This document shows positions 15,581 to 22,623 of a stretch of 64,000 bases of DNA, in pieces; the stretch's first letter is position 1, and each line of letters starts with the position of its first letter. A program made the translations under genes and the position numbers. Under the pieces are notes generated by a model, which saw nothing but the letters and a program-made list of their open reading frames with translations, was not told where the DNA came from and did no database searches. Source of the DNA: Extensimonas perlucida. GTDB lineage: Bacteria; Pseudomonadota; Gammaproteobacteria; Burkholderiales; Burkholderiaceae_C. The stretch is from assembly GCF_007655255.1 (NCBI RefSeq), contig NZ_VMYE01000018.1:1-64000 (forward strand). The letters are read 5' to 3'.

Positions 15581-16141
15581 TCAACCCAATCCCTGATCGA
15601 TCCAGTTCTTGATCGCAGCCCAGACCACCGACAGCGGCAGTTCCATGCCTTCGGCGAGGTCCATTGCCGCATCAAGAACCGAGGTCTCATCCTCCAGCTC
15701 GACATTCCTGCTGCTGGTCACGGCCTTCCAGCGTCGCCACAGCTCGGTGTCCTGCTCCTCGTCCAGAACCGGATGGCGCCCCTTGCGTTTGGGCAGGCCG
15801 AGAACTTCACGCCGTAGCGCGACTTCCTGGTGCGTCAGCCCATAAAAACGGCTCGCCATTTCCGTACTGGCCCCCAGGCGCAACATGCGATCGACGGTGG
15901 CGATCTCCTTCTCCACGTCCTGCGCCTGTTTGAGCAATCGCCGGAGCACTTCCCGGTTCACCGAGACAGAGCACCACGAGACGCTGGCATTGGCCAGTAC
16001 GCTGATCAGCGCCGGATGCTTGAGCGCATCCAATTCTTCCTCACCGAATCCCATCGCCTTGCAGCGGCGCAGTTGCCCGTTGCGCAGATCGTAGAGCGCC
16101 TGCGCGATGACGGCCTGGTTGAGTGGGTTAGGTGCGGACAT
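15581..16141 (-). CDS. DUF2857 family ICE protein
   Basis: A 186-aa soluble helical protein found next to ParB in ICEclc/PAGI-type elements. The middle (ASRFYGLTHQEVALRREVLGLPKRKGRHP) looks like a DNA-binding helix-turn-helix, and the end carries conserved Trp residues (VVWAAIKNWIDQGLG). A role as a regulator or replication partner is plausible but unproven. It lies 15 bases after parB and three bases before the replication gene, in one leftward operon. Confidence 0.85.
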   Translation of the reverse strand: MSAPNPLNQAVIAQALYDLRNGQLRRCKAMGFGEEELDALKHPALISVLANASVSWCSVSVNREVLRRLLKQAQDVEKEIATVDRMLRLGASTEMASRFYGLTHQEVALRREVLGLPKRKGRHPVLDEEQDTELWRRWKAVTSSRNVELEDETSVLDAAMDLAEGMELPLSVVWAAIKNWIDQGLG

Positions 16142-16156
16142 GCGGGCCTCCCTCGC

Positions 16157-17821
16157 TCAGGTCCCAGGACCGAGAGCGCCGGCTTCCAGATCCAGCAGGC
16201 GCCGGGCCAGCCGCAGCAGACGAAACAGCTTGACCAGCGCGGTGTCGCTCAATCGCCGGGCCCCGTCGGCATGACGTTGGCCTTGGCCGTGCAACAGCGC
16301 TGGCAGGTCGGTGACGAAGTGCCCGCCGTCCAAGCCCACGTCGGCCGACTGCTGACCGGCCAGGGAAACCAGCAGCGCGAGCACGGCACGTGCGAGCGGC
16401 GACGAAACCTGGGTCGGGGCACGACACGCGAACCCGATGCCATCTGAACGATCCTCGACACACGCGTCCAGGTCGACCTCGCCCGCGATCTCGCGCGCGA
16501 ACTGCGCGATGTGGACGCGCAGGCGGCCGGGTGCGTCGAGACCTGGGTCGATATGCCAGATGTCCGAGATGGGATAGAGGCCACCGGCCTGCACGGGAAT
16601 CGACTGCAGCACGTTGGCCGAGAAGTCGGGCGGAAGCGCATCGCCCAACTGGTCGGCGACCATGCGCTGGATGGACTGGAGCCGCTGCGTCGTGGGTGCC
16701 GGAGAGACGATGTGCTCGTCAAGTAGATCGCCAGCCGCTGCCGCAGGGGTGGCTGCGGATGCCTCACGCGGGGCCGCATCGTCCTGGGGCCTTGTCGGCG
16801 CGGCGGCAGAGTGGCCTGCAGAATGTGCTGCTGTGGCGGGGGACGGTGCCGGTTCAATCGGCGGCCGTGCGATGGCCCCAGGCTCAGGCAATGCCGGCGG
16901 CGCCGATGGCGGGGTTGGGTCGCTGACCAGGGCGCGGTGGCGGCTCTCGGATTCGGTCAGGTCCAGGGCAAGCACGTCGTAGTCGATGCCCAGCAGCTCG
17001 GACATCTGACCGATCAACTCGTCCTGCACACGCTGCGGCGAGAACTCGTCGGCCTGGGTATCGAACTGCGACAGCACTTCTTGGAAGAAACTGTCGAAGT
17101 CGAGCGGCAGGGAGCGGCCCTTGGCATAGTGCTCCCACGTGCGCTCACTGGCCTTGCGCATGACCGACAGCCGCTCGACCTGGTGGCGACCGAGGCCACC
17201 ATACAGCACGGTCGGGATCGCAGGCAGCAGGTAGCGCACCGCATCGGCCATGCGGCTGATGTGTGACTGCTGCACGGGGAAGCCGTCGGCGCCCAAGCGA
17301 CGGGCCAGCTCGGACTGGCTCAAGGTCGTGCTGCTTTCCGCTTCATAGAACTCGCGCGCCTTCTCGACGCCGAGGGCGCGCTCGATGAACGTCAAGCCGC
17401 CACGCAGTTCGTTCTCGGCGAGGTGCCCGGTCAGCGCGACGATCTCCCCGCGCGCAGGCCACGGCCGGAACAGGCACGATATGCGGAAGAAGCGCTCGTC
17501 CTTCGTTTCTGTCCAGAGTTCGCGCAGGATCGCCAGCCTGGTGTTGCCGCCGTTGCGGATGATGTAGTGCGCCTCGCCAGGACGGCGTGTGATGGCTGGC
17601 GCCGCATCCAGGCCGCGCTCGCGGATGGAGGCCTTGATTTCATCGTAGGCCGAGTTGCGCTTTTTGCGGGGATCGTGGTCGTAGGGCCGCAACTGGTCCA
17701 GCGTCACGACCATCGGCGTGTCGGCGATGGGGTCACTCAAAGCCGTGGCCGATGGCCCACTGCGCTCGAACCCGGCGGCAAGCAGCTTGCCGGCCATGTC
17801 CTGGGAGGTCATCTCAGCCAT
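16157..17821 (-). CDS. parB: ICE ParB-family protein
   Basis: A 554-aa protein whose first half is a ParB/Spo0J core: LDQLRPYDHDPRK, SIRERGLDAAPAITRR and the NTP-binding signature NGGNTRLAIL, then a helix-turn-helix (SQSELARRLGADGFPVQQSHISRM). The second half is ICE-specific, with a Pro/Ala-rich linker (about 335-425) and a C-terminal domain of unknown role. Together with ParA it should stabilise the element. The start MAEMTSQDM is chosen because it overlaps the preceding gene by 8 bases; upstream in-frame codons translate to low-complexity sequence. A cysteine-poor, very large ParB is normal for this ICE family. Confidence 0.9.
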   Translation of the reverse strand: MAEMTSQDMAGKLLAAGFERSGPSATALSDPIADTPMVVTLDQLRPYDHDPRKKRNSAYDEIKASIRERGLDAAPAITRRPGEAHYIIRNGGNTRLAILRELWTETKDERFFRISCLFRPWPARGEIVALTGHLAENELRGGLTFIERALGVEKAREFYEAESSTTLSQSELARRLGADGFPVQQSHISRMADAVRYLLPAIPTVLYGGLGRHQVERLSVMRKASERTWEHYAKGRSLPLDFDSFFQEVLSQFDTQADEFSPQRVQDELIGQMSELLGIDYDVLALDLTESESRHRALVSDPTPPSAPPALPEPGAIARPPIEPAPSPATAAHSAGHSAAAPTRPQDDAAPREASAATPAAAAGDLLDEHIVSPAPTTQRLQSIQRMVADQLGDALPPDFSANVLQSIPVQAGGLYPISDIWHIDPGLDAPGRLRVHIAQFAREIAGEVDLDACVEDRSDGIGFACRAPTQVSSPLARAVLALLVSLAGQQSADVGLDGGHFVTDLPALLHGQGQRHADGARRLSDTALVKLFRLLRLARRLLDLEAGALGPGT

Positions 17822-18074
17822 GGCCGCATCCCTCGGCGTTGGCGGGCCGGGCCATGCGGGCCTCGCGCTCGGCTCGGCGGATCTGCGCACGGGCATTGAG
17901 GTCTGCCCGGTAATCGCTCGCTGTCGAGCTGGTGTAGATGGCGGCGCAGCCGGTCTTGGTGAATTTGAGGTGTCCACCCCGAGTACGTTTGACGTGCCAG
18001 CCTTCGCTCACCGCAAACTCGATCAGGGCGCGCAGTCGCTTGTGGCCACGGGACAGTTCATGTGCGCTCGCCAC
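17814..18074 (-). CDS. HicA-like small protein between parA and parB
   Basis: With GTG 18074 as start the product is 86 aa. Residues 14-45 match the HicA mRNA-interferase pattern: an Ala-Leu-Ile helix, GW, then RGGHLKF with the conserved His35 after a Gly pair. A charged C-terminal helix follows. GGGAGG lies close before the GTG, and the gene overlaps parA by 17 bases and parB by 8, so it is tightly coupled to both. No HicB-like partner is adjacent, and the protein sits in a conserved ICE operon, so it may be a repurposed HicA fold rather than an active toxin. Confidence 0.72.
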   Translation of the reverse strand: MASAHELSRGHKRLRALIEFAVSEGWHVKRTRGGHLKFTKTGCAAIYTSSTASDYRADLNARAQIRRAEREARMARPANAEGCGHG

Positions 18075-18933
18075 GGGACCTCCCGGTTTCAATAGAACGT
18101 GGAGGACGGCCGGACACGCGGGCGAATCTGTCTTGCCACTGCGGGAACAGTTCGCCGGCGAGCGTGCGCATGGTGTCGAGCGCAGCGGGCGCAACTCTGC
18201 CTGGTGGCTGTCGATACTCGACGCGATGCACCGGCATGCCGCGGGTTGCAGCGCGCGGATAGGCTTCGATGGCCGGCACGTCGGTGCCCAGCACGCGGAT
18301 GCCCGTGTGATCCTGAAATAGGTCGTGCAGCGCCTGCTGGATCATGCGTGCGTTGGCGGACACGGGGTGGACACGATTGATGAGTAGGTGCAGCGGTGGC
18401 GGTTCGATGCCAAGGTGCCGATACGGCGCGATGTCCTCCAGCAACTGCATGGTGCCGCGCCGCAGTTCGCGGGCCGCAAGGATTTCCGGGGTCACGGGTG
18501 ACAGCGCCAGGCCGGAGGCGAGCACCGCCATCTCCAACAGCACCGAGCGCGCGCCTTGGGTGTCGATTAGCACCAGGTCATAGAGCGGCGCCAGCGCCGG
18601 CAGCAGGTGGCGCAACCGCAGGCGCCCGTCTGGCGCGTGCAGCAGCAAGGTGTTCAGTTCACCCCGGTGGTCGTTCGAGAGCACCAGGTCCAGGCCCGCG
18701 ATGATGGTGCGGGACACGAGCTGGTCGAGACCGCGCTCGTTGAACGCCAGCAGCTCATAGATGCCGCCGGGCGCGCGGTGAGCCAGATCGTAGTAGGAGG
18801 ACAAGGTGGGCTGCACGTCGAGATCGAGCAGCAGCACGCGCAGCCCCGCGTCCGCGGCGAGCCCGCCGAGGTTGGCGGCCGTGGTCGTCTTGCCGACGCC
18901 ACCTTTCGTTGAAATGATGGATACGACCTGCAT
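18058..18933 (-). CDS. parA: ICE ParA/Soj partition ATPase
   Basis: A 291-aa deviant Walker ATPase that with ParB maintains the element; the soj homologue of related PAPI-1 is needed to keep the excised circle. Visible are the Walker A motif KGGVGKTT (about residues 10-17), the Walker A' region (LLLDLDVQPTLSSYY) and Walker B (YDLVLIDTQGA). The C-terminal tail is Arg-rich. GGAGAG before ATG 18933 supports the start. It follows the AlpA-like gene and overlaps the HicA-like gene. Family length is typical. Confidence 0.94.
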   Translation of the reverse strand: MQVVSIISTKGGVGKTTTAANLGGLAADAGLRVLLLDLDVQPTLSSYYDLAHRAPGGIYELLAFNERGLDQLVSRTIIAGLDLVLSNDHRGELNTLLLHAPDGRLRLRHLLPALAPLYDLVLIDTQGARSVLLEMAVLASGLALSPVTPEILAARELRRGTMQLLEDIAPYRHLGIEPPPLHLLINRVHPVSANARMIQQALHDLFQDHTGIRVLGTDVPAIEAYPRAATRGMPVHRVEYRQPPGRVAPAALDTMRTLAGELFPQWQDRFARVSGRPPRSIETGRSRGERT

Positions 18934-18975
18934 GGCGCTCTCCGTTTGGCGATGGGAAGTCCGAGGGGGAGCGAG

Positions 18976-19188
18976 TCAGGTGCGGTTGTTAAGGCGTTCG
19001 GCGATCCACTGATCGATCTCGACCGAATCCCAGCCCACCGCGCGCACGCCAAGGCGCAACGCCTGTGGAAACTGGCGCTTCTTCATCAGGTTGTAGATGT
19101 GGGCGCGTTTGAAGCCGGACTTCGCTTCAACTTCATCGAGCCGCAGGATGCGGCGCTCGTGCGGTGGCAGTACAGGTACTTGCGACAT
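18976..19188 (-). CDS. AlpA-family excisionase/regulator
   Basis: A 70-aa winged-helix DNA-binding protein (LRLDEVEAKSGFKRAHIYNLMKKRQFPQALRLG, then WDSVEIDQWIAERL), the typical AlpA/phage regulator pattern. In integrative elements such proteins activate or direct excision. The ATG at 19188 is preferred because AGGAG lies eight bases before it; a GTG three codons upstream is an alternative. It is the gene before parA, 42 bases away. The region ahead holds the palindrome ATTGCAAATGCAAT (19262-19275), a possible operator. Confidence 0.85.
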   Translation of the reverse strand: MSQVPVLPPHERRILRLDEVEAKSGFKRAHIYNLMKKRQFPQALRLGVRAVGWDSVEIDQWIAERLNNRT

Positions 19189-19261
19189 GGCGGTCACTCC
19201 TGAACGCTCAGTGGCGTTTGTTGGCGTGACCTCTATTCAATAGACATGGCTGCAAAAAGAC

Positions 19262-19275
19262 ATTGCAAATGCAAT
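19262..19275. promoter_or_regulatory. Palindrome ahead of the AlpA-like gene
   Basis: ATTGCA-AA-TGCAAT, a 14-base near-perfect dyad in the 118-base gap between the 248-aa gene and the AlpA-like gene. Its position 75 bases before the start codon fits an operator for the alpA-parA-parB operon. Confidence 0.45.
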
Positions 19276-19306
19276 CTCCGAGACTGCACATACAAGATGG
19301 AAGAAT

Positions 19307-20053
19307 TCACGCGGCTGCGCTACGCACATTCTTCCTGGCGTTGGCGAACTTGCCGTTCAAGGTTCGCTCCGTGATGCCCATGGTGCCGCCATAGTGGGCG
19401 AGCAATGCGGTGACGATTGCCTCCTGCGTCTTGAAGCTGGAGTACGGCACACCCGATGGGGATTGACCCAGCATCAGCGTCAGCATGCCACCGATGATGT
19501 TCAGGTACGTGGTCTCCGCTCGATCACTGATCGCGCACTGCTTGGATGCCAACAGCACCGCGGACTGCTTGAGCAAGGCTTCGTGTTGCGCTTGAAGTTT
19601 GCGCATCTCACGCCGGCTATGGTCCAGCGCGGCCTGCAGAGCCTGCCGTTCCAGCAGGATTGCCTGTCCTGTTTCCAGGGTGATGGAGGGATGCGCCATG
19701 CGCTCGCTGCGGCTGAACAGGAATCCGGGTCGATGCTCAGGATAGTGAGTGCGCATCCAGCGTTTCAGATCGACGTGGCGGATGGTCAGATCGGGTGAAC
19801 TCACCAACTCTGGGTCATTGAGCGTGATCCCGTTCTTGCCAAAGGGCAGTTCCGAGTTGAGGATGCCGTCGTAGATGCGTTCCGAGTACAGCCGACACTC
19901 GTTCCATCGCGGGCAGTCCAATGTCTGCGGCAGGCACCGCGGTGATGCGATCGAGGCGAGGATCGACGCCTTGTACCGCAACAACCCAGCCCACCGTATG
20001 GCAGCTTCGATGGGACGATAGAACACCTTTGATAATGGTGGCTCCTTGTGCAT
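19307..20053 (-). CDS. Hypothetical ICE protein (248 aa)
   Basis: A soluble 248-aa protein that I cannot assign. The N-terminal third has CPRWNECRLYSERIYDGI and HVDLKRWMRTHYPEHRPGFLFSR; the middle (about 125-165) is a predicted coiled coil (LERQALQAALDHSRREMRKLQAQHEALL); the C-terminus is short and basic (GITERTLNGKFANARKN), resembling a helix-turn-helix of ICE regulators. The start is strong: AAGGAG eight bases before ATG 20053. It is the first gene inside the right end of the element and is a common neighbour of alpA-parA in this family. Possibly a regulator, but that is inference. Confidence 0.75.
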   Translation of the reverse strand: MHKEPPLSKVFYRPIEAAIRWAGLLRYKASILASIASPRCLPQTLDCPRWNECRLYSERIYDGILNSELPFGKNGITLNDPELVSSPDLTIRHVDLKRWMRTHYPEHRPGFLFSRSERMAHPSITLETGQAILLERQALQAALDHSRREMRKLQAQHEALLKQSAVLLASKQCAISDRAETTYLNIIGGMLTLMLGQSPSGVPYSSFKTQEAIVTALLAHYGGTMGITERTLNGKFANARKNVRSAAA

Positions 20054-20784
20054 GTTTTCGTCTCCTTTCGGAAGCGCTACATCACCGGCTCCTTTCTCGC
20101 CCTGCCAAGGGCTGTTGTGTCGTTATGCCTGTGGCGGATGCCAGGGACGAATGCCCCGGAACGTGGGCGGACGAGATCATGGCATCCGCCACAGGTGGCC
20201 CTCTCTTGCTCAATGTGCAAGAATCGACCAGTTGCCGGCCCGTCGAGTAACAAGGAAGAAGCACGCTCGACAATGGCGCTCACGGTGCCAGCGTCATGGG
20301 GTGCGTCAGGCGTATCAAGACCGATTCGCTATGGTCTGATATCCCTACGGTTTCACAAGTCGCGCTGGGGCGCAGTCGTTGCTCAACGTCCAGAGGGACG
20401 CAGAGAAAACCGCGCGTGTGATGCTTGTTCTGGCATCCTGATATATCGACATAGCATCCAGCGATCCTGGGCTGTGGCCAGTTTGAGGCTGTTGCGCGCC
20501 GCTCCCACACGGTCGCCAGCTGACCAGGTGATGTGAACATGCGCCCCATCTTTCCTTGCTCGCCGCTTGGCCTTCATCACGAACAGCCTTGGGCTGTGGT
20601 GCGCACGGCATCAAACCAAGCGCGGTCTCAACGTTCGATGCTGATGCCATTCCTGACGCAAGGAGACCTGAGTGTCGAGCGGCGTTGCAGGGGCGGGCCT
20701 CTGGTAGCCGTGTATTCTGCGTCGGTTGTCAGGGGATGAAATGGCAGTCCTTGGACGCTGATGGAAGTTGTTGGATGAGTTTTG
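20054..20784. other. Non-coding right-end region of the ICE
   Basis: About 730 bases with no convincing gene; frames drawn here lack ribosome sites and overlap randomly on both strands. It contains the 16-base inverted repeat at 20128-20195 and, at its right edge, the outward promoter. In the ICEclc family this end region carries sites for integrase and regulators. Confidence 0.5.
20128..20195. repeat. 16-base perfect inverted repeat near the ICE right end
   Basis: Arms CCTGTGGCGGATGCCA (20128-20143) and its exact inverse (20180-20195) enclose 36 bases. It lies 75 bases upstream of the 248-aa gene and close to the par operon. It has no T run, so a centromere-like ParB site or a recombination site is more likely than a terminator. 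Confidence 0.75.
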
Positions 20785-20813
20785 TTGCCGAGGGCGAAGA
20801 ACAAGGCTATAAT
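20785..20813 (+). promoter_or_regulatory. Outward-facing promoter at the ICE right end (Pcirc-like)
   Basis: TTGCCG (20785-20790), a 17-base spacer, and a perfect TATAAT (20808-20813), pointing out of the element toward the attachment site about 70 bases away. In ICEclc an outward promoter at this end drives the integrase gene once the element circularises. In the integrated state it would read into the chromosome toward tRNA-Leu. Confidence 0.75.
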
Positions 20814-20881
20814 TCAGGCCTTCGCTGCTCACGGCGGCGAAGAATGTGATTGGGAAACAAGGATTTAGCGCCCTAGTGCCT

Positions 20882-20899
20882 GTCTCGTTTCCCGCTCCA
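20882..20899 (+). mobile_element. attR: ICE right end in the tRNA-Gly(GCC) 3' terminus
   Basis: GTCTCGTTTCCCGCTCCA is identical to the last 18 bases of tRNA-Gly(GCC), including the CCA-proximal stem, and to the attachment sequence I know for ICEclc (glyV). The rest of a tRNA-Gly gene is absent upstream, so this is the duplicated end left by integration. The intact tRNA-Gly is expected at the other end, left of the window. Confidence 0.93.
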
Positions 20900-20906
20900 A
20901 CATTGC

Positions 20907-20932
20907 AAGGGAAGCTCAGGCTTCCCTTTTTT
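20907..20932 (+). terminator. Terminator of the interrupted tRNA-Gly gene
   Basis: Stem GGGAAGC/GCTTCCC (20909-20915 and 20920-20926), 4-base loop TCAG, then six T. It lies 8 bases past the tRNA-Gly 3' end and is chromosomal. Confidence 0.9.
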
Positions 20933-20934
20933 CT

Positions 20935-20967
20935 TGGGCTGCGGCCATTGCCAATGGTTGCAGCCCA
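20935..20967 (+). repeat. Long hairpin immediately before tRNA-Leu
   Basis: A 33-base nearly perfect palindrome (TGGGCTGC...GCAGCCCA, centre at 20951). The only mismatches, GG opposite TT, would be G-U pairs in RNA. It abuts the mature 5' end of tRNA-Leu at 20969. Confidence 0.7.
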
Positions 20968-20968
20968 G

Positions 20969-21062
20969 GCCCCGATGGTGAAATTGGTAGACACAGCGGA
21001 CTTAAAATCCGCCGCTTACCTGCATAAGGGGCGTGCCGGTTCGATTCCGGCTCGGGGCACCA
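20969..21062 (+). tRNA. tRNA-Leu (anticodon UAA)
   Basis: Acceptor stem GCCCCGA (20969-20975) pairs with TCGGGGC (21052-21058), followed by A and an encoded CCA at 21060-21062. The D-arm (GGTGAAATTGGTAGACAC), the anticodon loop CTTAAAA with anticodon TAA, a long variable arm typical of Leu, and the T-loop GGTTCGATTCC are all present. It is an intact chromosomal gene just outside the ICE. Confidence 0.97.
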
Positions 21063-21073
21063 GGGTGAAAATC

Positions 21074-21691
21074 ATGTCAAGTTACAACGCTCCTTTTGAA
21101 ATCCATGTGCACGGCCAGGTGCCTTTGCGGGCCGATGTGCGCTTCGAGCAGTTGCAACAGGCGCTCAAGCCGCTGTGGAAGTACGCCGGGGCGCGCTCCT
21201 TGGCCGATGGCGCTACCAGCCTTTACGAAGAAGAGCCTGGCATTCAGTTCGACCCCAAAGAACATGTGCTGCAGATGTGCTGGACGGTGGAGGGGGATGA
21301 AGACTTCCGCCAATCGCTCGATGACCTGTGCATGGGCCTCAATGAACTCGCCGAGAGCGGGGCGGCCATAGAGGTGAGCTTTTACGACATCGAGTTCGAC
21401 GAAGAAGACGAAGACGACGGTACCGAGGCGCGTGACGACTTTCTGATGCTCTTCGTCGGCCCCACGCCTGCGGCCATCATGCAGGTGCAGCGCGACCTGC
21501 TCGTGCAGGACGTGGTGAACCTGATGGAGCGCCACTTCGACGCATCCGAACTCGGTGGCGTGGTGGCCGAGATCGACAAGCTCTTCACGCAGCGTTTCGA
21601 CGCGCTCGTCAATTCGCTAGAGATCAGCAAGCCGCCGCGCGGTCCGGGCGGTGGCCATGGCGGCGGACGCCGCCCGCGCCATCTGCACTGA
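21074..21691 (+). CDS. DUF6806 family protein
   Basis: A 205-aa acidic cytoplasmic protein that I know only as a conserved unknown of Comamonadaceae. There is an acidic run in the middle (YDIEFDEEDEDDGTEARDD) and a Gly/His/Arg-rich tail (GGGHGGGRRPRHLH) that could bind metal or nucleic acid. The frame is open back through the tRNA, so ATG 21074 is the first start outside it. The start lies 12 bases after the tRNA, so both may share a transcript. Confidence 0.8.
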   Translation: MSSYNAPFEIHVHGQVPLRADVRFEQLQQALKPLWKYAGARSLADGATSLYEEEPGIQFDPKEHVLQMCWTVEGDEDFRQSLDDLCMGLNELAESGAAIEVSFYDIEFDEEDEDDGTEARDDFLMLFVGPTPAAIMQVQRDLLVQDVVNLMERHFDASELGGVVAEIDKLFTQRFDALVNSLEISKPPRGPGGGHGGGRRPRHLH

Positions 21692-21722
21692 TTTTCGAGA
21701 CTTCCCTTCGGAAGAGACCTTC

Positions 21723-22577
21723 TCAAGGCAGGGCAATGCGCTCGCACTGCTGCGCGGGCAGTTGCAGCCAGCGCTGCGCCGCGGCTTGCAGCGGCGCCAG
21801 CGCGCCTGTGGTCAGCAATTGCACGGCACCTGCGTCTCCCGGCAAAAATTCCGGCGCCAGTGTCGCAACTTGCGCCAGCAAACGCCGGGTCTGCCGCGCC
21901 ACGGGATCGCCGGTGTCGATGATCTGCACCTGTGGACCGACGAGCGCGCGCAAGGTGGGCAGCGCAAAGACGTAGTGCGTGCAGCCTAGCACCAGCGTGT
22001 CGATCTGGCCGGCTTCATTGCCAAATTGGCCCATAGCGCTGATGTAGCGGGCACAAAGCGCTCTCACTTCAGGAGTTTCTGCGCTCCCATGCAATGCTTG
22101 CTCTGTGCTGCGCTCTATGGCGTGGGCGAGGCCGTCGCAGGCCTGCAGGATGAATTCGACCTGTCCGGCCAGGCTGGCGTGCAGTGCGCGGAATTTCTCG
22201 CTGCCCAGGGTGCCGCGGGTGCCGATCACGCCGATGCGCTTGGTCTGGCTTTGCTGCACGGCCGGCTTGAGTGCGGGCTCCACGCCCACGAGCGGCAAGT
22301 CTGGGTGGCTGCTGCGCACTTCGTGGATGGCGGCGGCGGTGGCCGTGTTGCAGGCGACCACCAGCGCCTTGATGTGGTGCTGCGCGCGCAGGTAGGCGGT
22401 GATGGCATGCGTGCGCTGGGCGACGAAGCGCGCGTCGCGCTCGCCGTAGGGCGCGTGGCCGCTGTCGGCCAGATAGACGAAGCGCTCGTGCGGCAGCTCG
22501 GCGCGCAGCGCGCGCAGCACGCTGAGGCCGCCGATGCCGCTGTCGAAGACGCCTATGGGACGCTCGGCAAGTGGCAT
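21723..22577 (-). CDS. murI: Glutamate racemase
   Basis: Makes D-glutamate for peptidoglycan. The chosen start, MPLAERPIGVFDSGIGG, gives 284 aa, the normal length; the frame is open upstream into fumarase territory but without family match. The substrate and proton-transfer residues are present: Asp12-Ser13 in FDSGIGG, Cys76 in ACNTATA and Cys199 in GCTHY. The gene lies 46 bases after the fumarase gene in the same direction, an arrangement seen in related Burkholderiales, and converges on DUF6806. Confidence 0.95.
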   Translation of the reverse strand: MPLAERPIGVFDSGIGGLSVLRALRAELPHERFVYLADSGHAPYGERDARFVAQRTHAITAYLRAQHHIKALVVACNTATAAAIHEVRSSHPDLPLVGVEPALKPAVQQSQTKRIGVIGTRGTLGSEKFRALHASLAGQVEFILQACDGLAHAIERSTEQALHGSAETPEVRALCARYISAMGQFGNEAGQIDTLVLGCTHYVFALPTLRALVGPQVQIIDTGDPVARQTRRLLAQVATLAPEFLPGDAGAVQLLTTGALAPLQAAAQRWLQLPAQQCERIALP

Positions 22578-22623
22578 GGGCGATGGCCGCACGAAGTGGC
22601 GCGCTGGCGCGGGCGTCAGGGAA

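Larger units (their letters stand above)
1..20899. mobile_element. Right-hand part of an ICEclc/PAGI-2-type integrative and conjugative element
   Basis: The block from the left edge to 20899 carries the conserved backbone of this ICE family in the usual order: parA, parB, DUF2857, STY4528-type replication protein, PFL_4669 protein, DUF3158, ssb and topB. It ends in an 18-base copy of the tRNA-Gly(GCC) 3' end, the family's known attachment sequence. Nearly all backbone genes read leftward. The cargo between topB and the small genes at 584-3177 is a cadmium/lead/zinc resistance cluster. Integrase, relaxase and mating-pair genes are not in the window and are inferred to lie to the left, where an intact tRNA-Gly gene should mark the other end. 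Confidence 0.92.

Noticed and set aside
20820-20932. A novel structured small RNA between a strong promoter and a terminator just before tRNA-Leu
   Set aside because: The segment is better explained as the ICE outward promoter, the ICE end, the 18-base tRNA-Gly tail and the old tRNA-Gly terminator; the GGGAAAC/GTTTCCC pairing uses the tRNA tail itself.
20969-21062. tRNA-Leu as the integration site of the ICE
   Set aside because: The element lies on the 5' side of the intact tRNA-Leu, while such ICEs enter tRNA 3' ends, and an exact tRNA-Gly 3' end is present at 20882-20899.
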